Shown: positions 11,301-21,217, numbered from the stretch's first letter. The stretch: 64,000 nt of DNA from Larus michahellis (GCF_964199755.1 NC_133913.1:8720201-8784200), one strand, 5' to 3'. Notes: a model not told the origin generated them from the letters alone. Program-made: numbers and translations.

Positions 11301-14300
11301 TAGAATAGAGCCATTGGCTCTAGAAAAACAGTAGAAGAGAAACGGAGATATTGGAGAGAGTTCAACAAGGGGCCAGAAGGATGATGAAGGGACTGGAGCA
11401 TCTCTCCTATGAAGTAAGGCTCAGAGAGCTGGCGTTGTTCAACTTGAAGAAGAGAAGGCTTGGGGGGTAACTTATCAATATATATAAATACCTGAGGGGA
11501 GGGTGCAAAGACAGAGCCAAGCCCTTTTCAGTCATGCCCAGTGCCAGGACAAGAGGCAATAGGCAGAAACTGAAACACAGGAGGTTCCCTCTGCACAACA
11601 GGAAACATTTTTTAGTGTGAGGGTGACTGAGCACTGGAACAAGTTAGCCAGGGAAGTTGTGGAGTCTCTCTTTGGAGAGATTCACAAGCTGTCTGGACAT
11701 GCTCCTGGGCATCTGGCTGTAGGTGTCCCTGCTTGAGCATGGGGTTGGACCAGATAACCTCCAAAGTTCTCTTCTAACCTCAACCATTCTGTGATTCTCT
11801 GAAGAATTATAGATTACAAATTCATATTTAGATGACTGAACTCTAGTACTTATTTAACTTAATTTCAGATGTATAAATTTAAATATATATATGCTCCACA
11901 TTAACGTTTCTTTAATTATTTTTTGCTCTCAGATTCTAAGTTTCACTACTACAAACCTAAAAGGAGGGAGTTCATTTTTTCTCTTGGGAGTTTCTGAGAA
12001 ATTTTGTTCTTTGTTTTGTTCTTTGTTCCGTTCTTGGCCTTCTTTAGTCATATTCAGGAAGACCCTCCTCAGGTGAAATCTTCACCTGACTAACTACTGA
12101 TAGTGTTTTTTGACATTACACACAAACTCATACACACCTAGACCCACAATTTACCACTATTAACACAGAGGCTGTTTTGAAGCTATTCAGATGCAATCTG
12201 ATCTCATATTATCCTTTACCATGGTCTCAAATTATCCTTTTGCATGTAGTCATCTACAGGCCCTCTGGAATGCATGGATTGTTTCCAAATAGTGGCTTTG
12301 TAAATTATAGAATCATAGAATCATAGAATTTGAACTCAGTTGCTACACTGAATTCTGAGAAAAGGAAAGAGAGAAGTACCTGGTAACTAGTAGGACTGCG
12401 AAAGTCACGTTTCATTTATCTATGCTGAACTTAGTTTACAGAGCTCCTGTTTCCATTAGTAACCAGCTATCCCAGAATCCGGGCTCCCAGCCAGCCCAAG
12501 TCCCATGGGGCTGGTGAGAATAATTCTCCTTGAAATATCAGAAGTGAAATAAGGCCTGGACTGAAAACAAAAGGATCAGAGTTGTCCTCTTGTCTTCTCA
12601 CCTCTTCTGTGAGCCAGTGTCAGCCAGAACTTGGATTTCTGTAGGTGTTATACAAAGTCCCAGCTGTTACCAATGTTCATCAAACGAGGTGAAGATGGCT
12701 GAACCGAATGCAGTATTAAAATTTTTTAGATTAACTTGAATCTCCAGATTTCTGGAAGAAAATCTATCAAAAGAGATCAACGTCCTCGGGAAAAAGGAAC
12801 CAAATCAAAAGAATAGTTACCTTGGGTGACTTGGTCAAAATCAACTGCTTACAGTGGACTACTAAGCAGGCTAAGATGATGGGTTATGAAGAGGAGAATG
12901 GATTGTAGCTGGATGTGGACTACCTGTGCTGAGTCAGACTGAGGAGCCAAAAGAGCCACATGAAAAGAGCTGCCATGGGCAGCCAGTTTCTCCAGGAAGA
13001 TGCTGTGGGAAACAGTATCAAAGGCCTTGCTAAAGTCCAGATAAACAACATCCATAGCCTTTCCCTCATCCATCAAGCAGGTCACTTTGTCATAGAAGGA
13101 GATCAGGTTAGTCACGCAGGGCCTGCCTTTCATGAACCCGTGCTGACTGGGCCTGATCGCCTGGTTTTCCTTCATGTGCCGCATAATGGCACTCAGGATG
13201 ATCTGTTCCACGACCTTCCCAGGCACCAAGGTCAGGCCTGTTGTTCCCCAAATCATCCTTCCAGCCCTTCATGTGGATGGGCATCACATTTGCTAGACGC
13301 CAGTCAACTGGAACCTCCCCGGTTTGCCAGGACTGATGGTAAATGATGGAAAGTGGCTCGGTACCCTCGGGTGGATCCCACCTGGCCCCATAGACTTGTG
13401 TACGTCCAGGTGTTGGAGCAGGTCCCTCACCACCTCCCTCTGGATTACAGGGGCTTCATTCTGCTCCCCCCCAATATGCTACCTCAGGGGTCTGCGTACT
13501 CAGGGAAAAACTGACTCTCCTACTAAAGACTGAGGCAAAGAAGGCTTTAAGTGCCTCAGCCTTCTCCTCATCCTTTGTCCCTATGTTACTGCCTTCATCC
13601 AATAATAAAGGGTGAAGATTCTCCTGAGTCCTCCTTTTGTTACTAATATATTTATAGAAACTTTTTATTGTTCTTAACATCCAAAGCCAGGTTAATTTCT
13701 TGTTGGGCTTTGGCCTTTCTAGTTTTCTCCCTACATAGCCCTACAGCATCTTTGTAGCCTTGCTGAGTGGCCTGGCCCTTTTTCCAAAGGCCATAAACTT
13801 TCCTGTTTTCCCTGAGTTGTATCCATATTTCTTAAATTAATTCAGAAACACATCCCTGTAACTGGAAGGTTTCAGGTTATACATGATTCAGTATATTAAA
13901 ACACAAACCTAAGAACATCCTGCAAGTGATTAGTCTGAGGGATTTCTCCCTTGTCCTCTTCCGCCATCTTATGGCCGATGTGAAGAATAGCTTCTTCACT
14001 TGAAATAAAATATATAGCAGCTGCCCTTTTCCAAAGTTTACAGAGAACTGCCATGGCTTCTTTAGCGTAAAACATAGGGCTATGTAATTATTATTCTTGT
14101 TAAAGCAAGATGAATCTCATCATCTTTAAGACGCAAGGATTTCTCCTTCTCAGTCTATGGGTAAACTGAACGCAAATTTGAAAGATGCACAGAATAAAGG
14201 CACACCAAGATTGACCCAGACAGAGCAAAGAGTAGTGTTTTTTACATAAGCAAGAGTCATATAAACAACTCAGAGTGCCTGATCCTATTGCTCTTTCCTG

Positions 14301-17300
14301 CTTTTCGAAGCTATAGTTCACAAGTGGACAAACACCCCAACCCATTCTGTCGTTTCACAGGGATGAACATGCCTGTGATCTCCTCGAAGCCCAGACCAGA
14401 CGGCACCTCTGTTGATATCCAATGCCCAGACCTTGGGCCTCACTTATCCAGTCTCCAGCTCTGACCTCAAGTCTTTCCAGATTCTGGTCTCCTACTCACA
14501 GGCTAGATCAATTTGACATTTGCTGACATATCCATCTGCATGCACAGACTAGAAAGCAAGGTCACATGGAAAATAAATAAACATACAGTCCAAAAAGAAG
14601 ATGGAACAGACTGCCATAATCAGACTCAGGGCTTAGCCAAACTAGCTGAGTGACCAACATCCTGTTTATACAAGTCTGGACCCTGTTGTCCACCAACTTC
14701 TCTCCATTTTCACACATTTGTTCTCCCCAGTCTATTTCTATTTCTCCCTTTCTCTGCTTTGGCTCTTCCACGAAATATAAATATTGCATATTCCCACAAT
14801 GTGCCTCAGCCCGTCATTCACTGACTTAAGAGTTCCTTCCCTGTTATTGTTTTAATAATCTACTGCTCATTAAAGTTTGTGTGTGAAATTTTTAACTGAT
14901 TACGTCCTTAGTTTCTTGTCTTTGCTTTTGATGCTGAATAGTCATTAACCAGATATCCTCTCAAATCAGAAGTCTTTACACTCCACATGTCCTTACGATC
15001 CCTGCTATTCTTGTTATTACTATTATTGTATTATAGTGATAATGAATGGCCATGTACATTATTCCAAGGTCATATGTATTTCTTTCTTTTCTACAGCATA
15101 TTATATCCTGAGCCGCTTCTGACAAAACCAAGGTAAGCTTGAGTTTTGTAAATCTGTAAGCACTGAAAAGAAAAAGAAGATGTATCAAGGATGGTTCTTC
15201 TCAGATAACTTCAGAGATTTGTTGTATAGATACTTTTTAGGTTATGTGATAAAAGATTCATCTCCACACAACACAAAGGAGCACAGAGGGACAGTGGGAG
15301 GCAGGGAACCCCAGGAGCCTAATAAGCGAAACAATCACAGTGTAAAGGTGCCTACCAAGGCTTTAAGGGGAGAGCAATTGGTCCAGGGATAAAATCTATT
15401 AAGGTGAGTCAAAGGGAGCGGCTCTCTAGAGCAATTTTCGGACTGAGAGAAGTTACTGCCTACAAGGGCATGGGATGGCAGGGAAAAGCATTTTGGGATT
15501 ACGCAAGACGGATTATGGGATGTTGAGAGGAGGAAGCACAAGTGGAGAAAGGGAGGGATCAAGGTGGTTTGGGGAGGAATGAGCATGGGAAAATAAAGGG
15601 ATAAGGTTATATAATGGGGTGGTTGCATATAAAAGCATGCTGGTCAGTATGCCTTTGTGACAATGCCCTGTACCTGGTCAGCACAGTCTGCTCTGTCTTC
15701 TCACTAAGCTCTATTTCTACCTGTCTTCCTAGGTAAGAGGTTCTTCTGTGTGCATGTATTTGTATGGAGGCTAAATATCAGCGATTGTAGTCAGACCATG
15801 GATTGGGGACCTGTGTGTCTGGGGTGCCTACAGTTGGAGAGACCAGAACAAGTGAAAATTTAAGTGCTAGTGAATATAGTTGGACCACAGGTCATAGGGG
15901 CTCGTGGATCTGTGGTCCCAAACTGGAATGAGTGAGGATGTAAGTGCTAGCAACTGGACAGGGGACCACAGGTCATGGAGGCCCACATGTTTGTGATGCC
16001 AGCAACTGGAGAGACTGGAGTGCACGCATATTTTGTGGGTACATATGTCAGGGTGTAATAGCTAGCGAATGCCAAGCTGTACTTGCTGGCAAGTAGATAA
16101 ATGATTTGGGAGGTAGGCATCAAAGTAGCCATAAGCCTGCTTTGGATACTGGAGAGATCAGATGGTCTGAGATTTGGCTATTGGAAGGACCAAGAGGTCC
16201 AAGCCAACTCCTGGAGAGACTGTAAGGTCTGGGGGTTGCCTGTGAGACCCACCTGCATGTGTGTATGTGCATGAGCGAGCCGGAGATGAGAACATCCATA
16301 GGACAGCTACTGAGTTGACTGAATGTCTAAGGCCAGTTAATAGAGGGATCCACCATGAATGTTTGTGTATGTGTGAGCATGGGGGGTCAATACTGCATAT
16401 GTGTCAGTGCTAGTGAGCACATGGGCTTGCGAGGTAACTGGGAGGCTGGGAGTCCAGGGACATAAATTCTGGATAAATTCTGCAAGGCCAGCTGCTGGAG
16501 GGATCCTTGTTGCACATATGTACATATATATCTGTGTGTAATATATGTGCGTATATATATTTTTTACTAAAGGGCTTTCATCCTCAGTAGTTGAAAAGGG
16601 GGACAGGATACACTCTTTGTGTTGTTTGTGTTTGCGTAAGTGTTGTTTTCTGTCTGTATACAACATACACATATATGTCTGTGTGGCCAGACGTATTTAT
16701 GTGTACACTGTATGTCTGTGCCTGTGTGCATGTTTACTGGGAATATATTCTCATCCTCACTGCTGGTTGGGCCAGGGGACACTGAGTTTCAGCAGCCTTG
16801 CCTCTACTGGGCTACCAGATTCAGCAATTCCCCTAACAATATCTACCTTCAACTAATGATGCTAGATTTCCCCTTTATACTCAGTAAGTATAAACAGATA
16901 ATTCTTAGGTGTAGTTCATACAAATATTTAAAATAATTTTGAGGAATTTGTGGCATAAACATATTCTATATGCTTATATTATGAGAAGGTTGATTATACT
17001 ATAGAAGTGCTTGTTTCTCTTCACTTACAATAATGGATCCCTGACAACTTGTCTATGCATCTACAATATAGACACCTACATTTGGACAGAAAAATGCCTT
17101 GAGAACCGTATTGGTTCAATTTTATAAAATCTAAATAATCATACAGAAAAATTTAATCAGTGTATGGGCTAAGGGGCTCAATAGTCAGTGACACCCCCAA
17201 AAGGTGATCCAAACAGTCTCAGCAGCAAATTACATTCTGCCAATTTTGTTTTTCTCTGTACTTTCAAATTAACTCAGGGCTCAAGCCCATACTTGTGTCT

Positions 17301-19548
17301 AAAGCCCCTGATTGCGTGTGTTGTTTACATGGTTGCTTGCTCTCTGAGTATATGTTGGACTGAGCCAGTACACTCTCTGGATGTTAAAACTGGATGAAAG
17401 AATTAAATACTGTGTGGACACAAATGGTTCCGATCGCATGGCTCTGTGAAGCTGAGATAGTAGTCAGGTATGGCTGTATACAGTCAGGTGTGGCTCTAAC
17501 TTTCCTATCACCAAAGGCTGAATTGGGAGCACAGGTACTAAACTTACTCCAGTTCTTTTGCAGTTAGATACTTTGTAGAGAAGCAAATATTTTAGAGACA
17601 TCTAACTTATTTAAGGTGTCTACTGCAGGATAAGATGCCTCATGCCTCGGATTTCATTGACAGTACTTTCTTGACCCCTAGTGATTTCAAAGGGAGTCTG
17701 AGATGGTTAACTCAAAGGTGGACATCTGTGCTGAAGAAGTTTGTGTTTTTCCTCATGAATTCGATAGGTCCTCTAAAGACTACCTTCATTCTCAAACTCC
17801 TTGCAGGAGGCGGGATGTACTGGTGTTGACACCCTGGTTGGCTCCAATTGTCTGGGAAGGCACATTCAATAGAGACATCCTGAATGCCCAATATATGCAG
17901 AAGAACCTCGTCACTGGTGTGGCCACTTTTGCTGTTAAAAAGTATTGGTTTGTCATTTATTTCTTGTCAACTGCTTAAACCTCTCTCTTCCAGCTATGCT
18001 GAAATACTGCTGGTGGAGCAGGATTGAGAAAGGTTCCAAAGACAGAATATGAGCAGCTTTAGACTGGGAGAAATGTGACATGTGAGCGTCAACTTCCCAA
18101 ATAAGGCAACTGGCTGTGAAAAAGTGGGAGACATTGCCTTTCAAAGGGCAAAAAATATCCTTGGAAATATAACTAGCATTTTGATCCCTTGAGAAAAAAA
18201 ATTCCAGCTCCTGCTATGTTTCTAACAACAAGTTTTGCCTCTAACCTGGGGTAAAAAATACAAAAATTCTGCAAAGTTGAGACTTTAAATGGGCTCCTAT
18301 TAGATTTTAGAGTGAAAATATTAGCTCCAGTAAAATTATTAACCATGCCATTTTAGCTTGTAAGTTCTAGGGGAGGTTGTCTTCGAGTTTCTGAATTAGT
18401 AAAGAACTGTACTCCCTCTACCTCCACTAAGCATCCCAGGTTTAAATAGAGACTTCAGGCACCTCGAGGCAATCAAAATTATTTAATTGATAATTTCGAT
18501 CCTCTCTAGAACAGTAAGTCAAAAAGTTAAACTGCAGAAAGAGTGTCAGGGAGACAGGCAGCATGTAAGAGTGAAGGGTGAGGAGAAGTATTTATACGAT
18601 GCAGTTATATTAGGGAGCAGCACGGCTTAGAAGGTATGTGTTCTCTATAGCGAGCATGAAAGACCAATGGAGTAGAGAATAGTGAAAACTGAGAAACGGT
18701 ATAATGTGCAGCAGTATGGGGAAGGGTTGAAGGGGTAGCAGCTACATTAAATAAAGAGCACTAATATTAGAAGGGAACAATGGATAGAAAAGGAGAAACA
18801 AATGAACTTGAAAAGCCACCATTTTCAGCAGAAGGAGCCCCTCTCCATTCTCTTCCATTCCTTGTCTCTTAGATATGTCCAGTTCATACAAGGGTTCATG
18901 AGCTCTGCCAACAAGTACTTCCTTGCTGGGCACCAGGTGAACTTCTACTTGTTCACAGACAATCCTGACCACATCTCTCACCTTCAGATGGCCCCTGAGA
19001 ATCACCTCTTTGTCATCCCTGTCCAGAATCACTCACACTGGCAGGATATCTCCATGAGCCGTATGGATATCATCAGGAGATATATCCACAGCCAATTCCA
19101 GTATGAGGTCGACTATCTCTACTACATAGACATTGATGTCCAGCTATTTGAACACATTGGTGTGGAGATCATTGATGCACTGGTGGCAACCATCAGCCCC
19201 TGGCAGTACACCACACGTCGTGACAGCAAACCGTATGAGACACGCACTGAGTCACAAGCTGCTATCCCTAAAGGAGAAGGGGACTTCTATTATACAGCAA
19301 GCTTTTATGGGGGAAGTGTAGCCGAGGTCTACAAACTGACTAGAGCCTGTTTTAAAGGGGTCATGGAGGACAGAGAAAATGGCATTGAGGCTAGGTGGCA
19401 TGATGAGAGCCACCTCAACAGGTATCTCCTGTATCACAAGCCCACGCGCCTGCTCTCCCCAGAGTACTACTGGGATGAAGAACTAAAACGGCCCCGCATC
19501 ATCCAGGTGAAGAGGATGTGCTCCATTCGCAAGGACAGCAATAATTAA
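5326..19548 (+). CDS. GT6 family alpha-1,3-glycosyltransferase (ABO / GBGT1 / GGTA1-like), seven exons, 352 aa
   Basis: The enzyme would transfer Gal or GalNAc from UDP-sugar in alpha-1,3 linkage onto a terminal galactose or GalNAc of glycans or glycolipids in the Golgi. The CDS joins 5326-5390, 6102-6170, 7137-7175, 10864-10902, 15097-15132, 17807-17941 and 18873-19548. This is 1059 nt including stop, or 352 aa; human ABO has 354. All introns have GT-AG ends and phase 2, and no stop or frameshift was found. Residues 1-8 form a short cytoplasmic tail, about 9-22 a signal anchor, about 23-75 the stem, and the rest the catalytic domain. Visible signatures are [15 protein letters not shown], the DxD site at 214-216, [14 protein letters not shown] and SPEYYWD. 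Sequons occur at N50, N63 and N180. The protein shares features with ABO ([12 protein letters not shown]), GBGT1 (FIQ, FTDNP, HSHW) and GGTA1 (SANK, WQDISM, CFKG), so no orthologue symbol is assigned. Family membership is near certain; exons 2 and 3 are the least certain. Confidence 0.92.
5391..6101 (+). other. GT6 intron 1
   Basis: 711 bp between coding exons 1 and 2. No repeat or RNA gene was recognised. It ends with a pyrimidine-rich tract and CAAG. Confidence 0.6.
6102..6170 (+). CDS. GT6 exon 2: stem region
   Basis: This 69-bp exon has its acceptor AG at 6100-6101 after TTCTTATTCTGTCC and a strong donor GTAAGG at 6171. The G at 6102 completes TGG (Trp22), and 22 further codons follow ([20 protein letters not shown]...). 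They are rich in Ser, Thr, Pro and acidic residues, as expected for a Golgi stem. Phase is 2 on both sides. A second AG at 6123-6124 would instead create a TGA at the junction. A weaker donor at 6161 would break the phase. There is no sequence match to a known stem, because stems diverge quickly; the call rests on splice signals, open frame and phase. Confidence 0.62.
6799..6832. repeat. (TG)n / (CA)n microsatellite
   Basis: A TGTGTGTGTGTG run passing into GCACGTGTGCACACGC. It is a short, imperfect alternating purine-pyrimidine tract in GT6 intron 2. Confidence 0.85.
6887..6946. repeat. AT-rich (TTA)n / (ATTAC)n microsatellite
   Basis: Runs of TATTATTA followed by repeated TACAT and TATAT pentamers, in GT6 intron 2. 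Confidence 0.85.
7137..7175 (+). CDS. GT6 exon 3: stem region with a sequon
   Basis: This 39-bp exon has a very strong acceptor (TTTTGTTTTGTTTTTAG, ending 7136) and donor GTAAGG at 7176. Joined in phase 2 it reads [14 protein letters not shown] and adds the N-glycosylation sequon N50-Q-S. Human ABO exon 3 is 57 bp, so the stem is shorter here. The call rests on splice sites and phase rather than similarity. Confidence 0.68.
8723..9560 (-). mobile_element. CR1 LINE, old 5'-truncated copy
   Basis: The reversed tail (CACAGAATCACAGAAT) is at 8723. It is followed by CR1 3' sequence with translatable remnants ([11 protein letters not shown]) and more diverged RT-proximal sequence up to about 9560. 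It lies in GT6 intron 3. Confidence 0.8.
10335..10590 (+). mobile_element. CR1 LINE fragment (RT end)
   Basis: The sequence after the RT active site (AGCAAGTTTGCCAATGACAC onward) through the GCAAGGTCCTGCACCTGGG segment. It is truncated on both sides, with no tail, in GT6 intron 3. Confidence 0.85.
10864..10902 (+). CDS. GT6 exon 4: end of stem (LPR motif)
   Basis: This 39-bp exon lies between a clear acceptor (TTATTTCTCTCTCATTTACAG, ending 10863) and donor GTAAGG at 10903. It reads [12 protein letters not shown] and then a split Arg. The AMLPR-ILYPEP junction matches the LPR-MVYPQP junction of human ABO between exons 4 and 5. N63-E-T is a sequon. The ABO counterpart is 48 bp. Confidence 0.83.
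11335..11803 (+). mobile_element. CR1 LINE 3' fragment
   Basis: Recognisable from the GGACTGGAGCATCTCTCCTATGA segment, through GTGAGGGTGACTGAGCACTGG, to a tail CATTCTGTGATTCTCTG. It is moderately diverged and lies in GT6 intron 4. Confidence 0.85.
12308..13832 (-). mobile_element. Chimeric CR1-associated insertion (short copy of 34404-37529)
   Basis: From the left: 2-3 reversed CR1 tail units (12308-12328), then non-CR1 sequence 12329-12969 matching 34404-35046 and 35363-35376, then minus-strand CR1 RT sequence 12972-13828 matching 36673-37529. Relative to that copy, 316 and 1296 bp are missing internally. TAAATTA occurs at both outer edges (12301-12307 and 13833-13839), as a target-site duplication would. 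It lies in GT6 intron 4 and is nearly identical to its partner over the aligned parts. Confidence 0.75.
15097..15132 (+). CDS. GT6 exon 5: start of the conserved domain
   Basis: The exon is 36 bp, exactly the length of human ABO exon 5. The acceptor TTTCTTTTCTACAG ends at 15096 and the donor is GTAAGC at 15133. It encodes [11 protein letters not shown] with split Arg codons at both ends. This aligns with ABO MVYPQPKVLTP and feeds in frame into [13 protein letters not shown] of exon 6. Confidence 0.93.
15780..16520 (+). repeat. Degenerate minisatellite-like tandem repeats
   Basis: Phrases recur with drift: GGACCACAGGTCAT at 15881 and 15964; AAGTGCTAG or CAGTGCTAG several times; ACTGGAGAGA(C/T) variants near 16005, 16150 and 16213; and GAGGGATCC twice. 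Units look to be about 80 bp but are too decayed to phase by eye. Confidence 0.45.
16505..16740. repeat. TG/TA-rich low-complexity stretch
   Basis: Interrupted runs of TATATATA, TGTGTG and ACATACACATATATG. They explain the overlapping short frames on both strands here. Confidence 0.6.
17807..17941 (+). CDS. GT6 exon 6: [15 protein letters not shown] segment
   Basis: The exon is 135 bp, exactly the length of human ABO exon 6. The acceptor is CTCCTTGCAG ending at 17806, and the donor GTATTG begins at 17942. It encodes residues 84-127, including [23 protein letters not shown] and the FAVKK end that leads into YVQF of exon 7. The ABO N-glycan site in this exon (N113) is not conserved: the region reads KNLVTG. 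Confidence 0.97.
17942..18872 (+). other. GT6 intron 6
   Basis: 931 bp between the two best-conserved exons. The last third is purine-rich on the + strand. Nothing else was recognised. Confidence 0.9.
18873..19548 (+). CDS. GT6 exon 7: main catalytic exon
   Basis: The exon has 676 coding bases including the TAA at 19546-19548; in ABO the last exon is about 691. The acceptor TTGTCTCTTAG ends at 18872. It begins in phase 2 with YVQFIQGF (Tyr129). Landmarks in full-protein numbering are [13 protein letters not shown], the metal-binding D214-I-D216, S236-P-W-Q-Y240 facing the acceptor, EGDFYY then T269-A270-S271 facing the donor, WHDES 303-307 (Glu306 matches catalytic-site E303 of ABO) and SPEYYWDEE. 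The C-terminus, after IRKDSNN, is slightly shorter than in ABO. No disabling change is visible. Confidence 0.98.
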
Positions 19549-20231
19549 GCTTCTAAAACAAAGAAAGAAAGAAAGAAAACAGATCATCAGTGTCAAGACA
19601 GTAAAACAGATGTGGAGGTTATAAAGTCATTAATTTACCTGTGTGTGTCTTTCTGCATTTCTGATGCAAATAGGAAAGGCCAAATTATGATGTTTATTGA
19701 GATTTTTTTCTCTATTAACATAATTTTTATTGCAGAGTACAGGCGATAAGAAAGCAATGCGATAAGTATGCCTATTTGTCTTTTCACTCATCTTGCTTTG
19801 TAGTTGTGATACTATTGTCTTCAGTGCTCATGACTCCTGGGAGTCCAGGATCAATCTCCATGTGGGCCATGCTGTCCCATCATGTAGTCTTACCTCTAGA
19901 TTTTATAATCATTTAAAGTCATTAGTTCAAGCACTTCTTCCTTTTCTTCTTCCTTATCCTCTAATATATTCAGCATTATTAGACTAGCCTTTGCTTGAGT
20001 TATATCTTTTCTAGCCTCTCACAGACTTAATTTGCCATAACACTGAGTCAACCGTACCCACTCACACACCACCAACAAAGTTAATAATCCCAACAAAACA
20101 TATTTCAATGCTCTCTTAATTGGCTAATCTTAGAAGGTCTAGATGTATAGAGATGCCAAGAAAAAAAATCCTAATGTACAAGTGCTAGTGCAATTAACAG
20201 GTCTCTTATGGACCTTAGAGACACGTACCCC
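19549..20231 (+). other. GT6 3' region
   Basis: Probably includes the 3' UTR. No canonical AATAAA was seen before the CR1 at 20232, so the mRNA end cannot be placed. Confidence 0.4.
19562..19582. repeat. (AAAG)n microsatellite
   Basis: About five AAAG units, beginning 13 bases after the GT6 stop codon and so probably within its 3' UTR. Confidence 0.8.
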
Positions 20232-21217
20232 TCATAATCATAGAATCACAGAATGGTTTAGGTTGGAAGGCACCTTAAAAATCACCCAGTTCCAACCTCC
20301 CTGCCACGGCCAGGGGCAATTCCCACTACACCAGGTTGCTCAAAGTCCCATCCAACCTGGTCTTGAACACCACCAGGGATGGGGCATCCACAAATTCTCT
20401 GGGCAACCTCTTCCAGTGTCTCACCACCCTCACAGTAACGAAGTTCTTCCTAGTAGCTAATCTAAATCTATCCTCTTTCAGTTTAAAACTGTTACTCCTC
20501 GTCCTGTCGCTACACTCCCTGATAAAGAGTCCCTCACCACCTTTCCTGTAGGCTCCCTTTAAGTACTGAAAGTCTGCAATAAGCTCTCCCCAAAGCCTTC
20601 TCTTCTCCAGGCTGAACAACCCCAGCTCTCTCAGCCTGTCTTCGTGGTCCTTCCTTGGACTCGCTCCAGCAGGTCCATGTCCTTCTTATGTTGGGGGCTC
20701 CAGAGCTGGACGCAGTACTGCAGGTGGGGTCTCACCAGAGCAGTGTAGAGGGGCAGAATCCCCTCCCTCGACCTGCTGGCCATGTTTCTTTTGATGCAGC
20801 CCAGGATACGGTTGGCCTTCTGGGCTGCGAGCGCACATTGTCAGCTCATGTCCGGCTTTTCATCCACCAGTACCCACAAGCATTTCTCATCAGGGCTGCT
20901 CTCAATCTATTCTCCATCCAGCCTGGGTTGGTACTGGGGGCTGCCCTGACCCAGGTGCAGGACCTTGCACTTGGCCTTGTTGAACCTCATGAGGTACACA
21001 TGGACTGCCCACTTCTCCAGCTGTCCCTCTGGGTGGCATTCTGTCCCTCAGGTGTGTCAACTGCACCACTCAGCTTGGTGTCATCTGCAAACTTGCTGAG
21101 GGTGCACTCGATCCCACTGTCTATGTCATGGATGAAGATATTAGACAGCAGCGGTCCCAGTACTGACCCCTACAGGACACCACTTGTCACCAATCTCTAT
21201 TTGGACATTGAGCCATT
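20232..21217 (-). mobile_element. CR1 LINE, 5'-truncated, near-twin of the 3690-4190 copy
   Basis: The reversed tail is at 20232. The body runs to the GACATTGAGCC segment near 21215, covering the RT end and 3' UTR. The terminal ~500 bp match 3684-4190 almost base for base. A 97-codon stretch differs at one codon, and both copies share the same ~35-bp deletion (GACCACGAAGACAGGCTGAG). Confidence 0.92.

Larger units (their letters stand above)
10903..15096 (+). other. GT6 intron 4
   Basis: 4.2 kb. Holds a CR1 (11335-11803) and the chimeric inserted block 12308-13832. The remainder (13840-15096) shows no recognised gene. Confidence 0.8.
15133..17806 (+). other. GT6 intron 5
   Basis: 2.7 kb. Contains a degenerate minisatellite-like region (15780-16520) and a TG/TA-rich stretch (16505-16740). 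No gene was recognised. Confidence 0.8.

Noticed and set aside
12956..12972. Splicing as the cause of the missing segments in the intron 4 copy
   Set aside because: The skipped segments in 34404-37529 do not begin with GT and end with AG on either strand.
16337..16936. Several overlapping frames on both strands
   Set aside because: Produced by TG/TA low-complexity sequence.
18742..19032. Minus-strand frame opposite GT6 exon 7
   Set aside because: Antisense shadow of the conserved catalytic exon; no own motifs.
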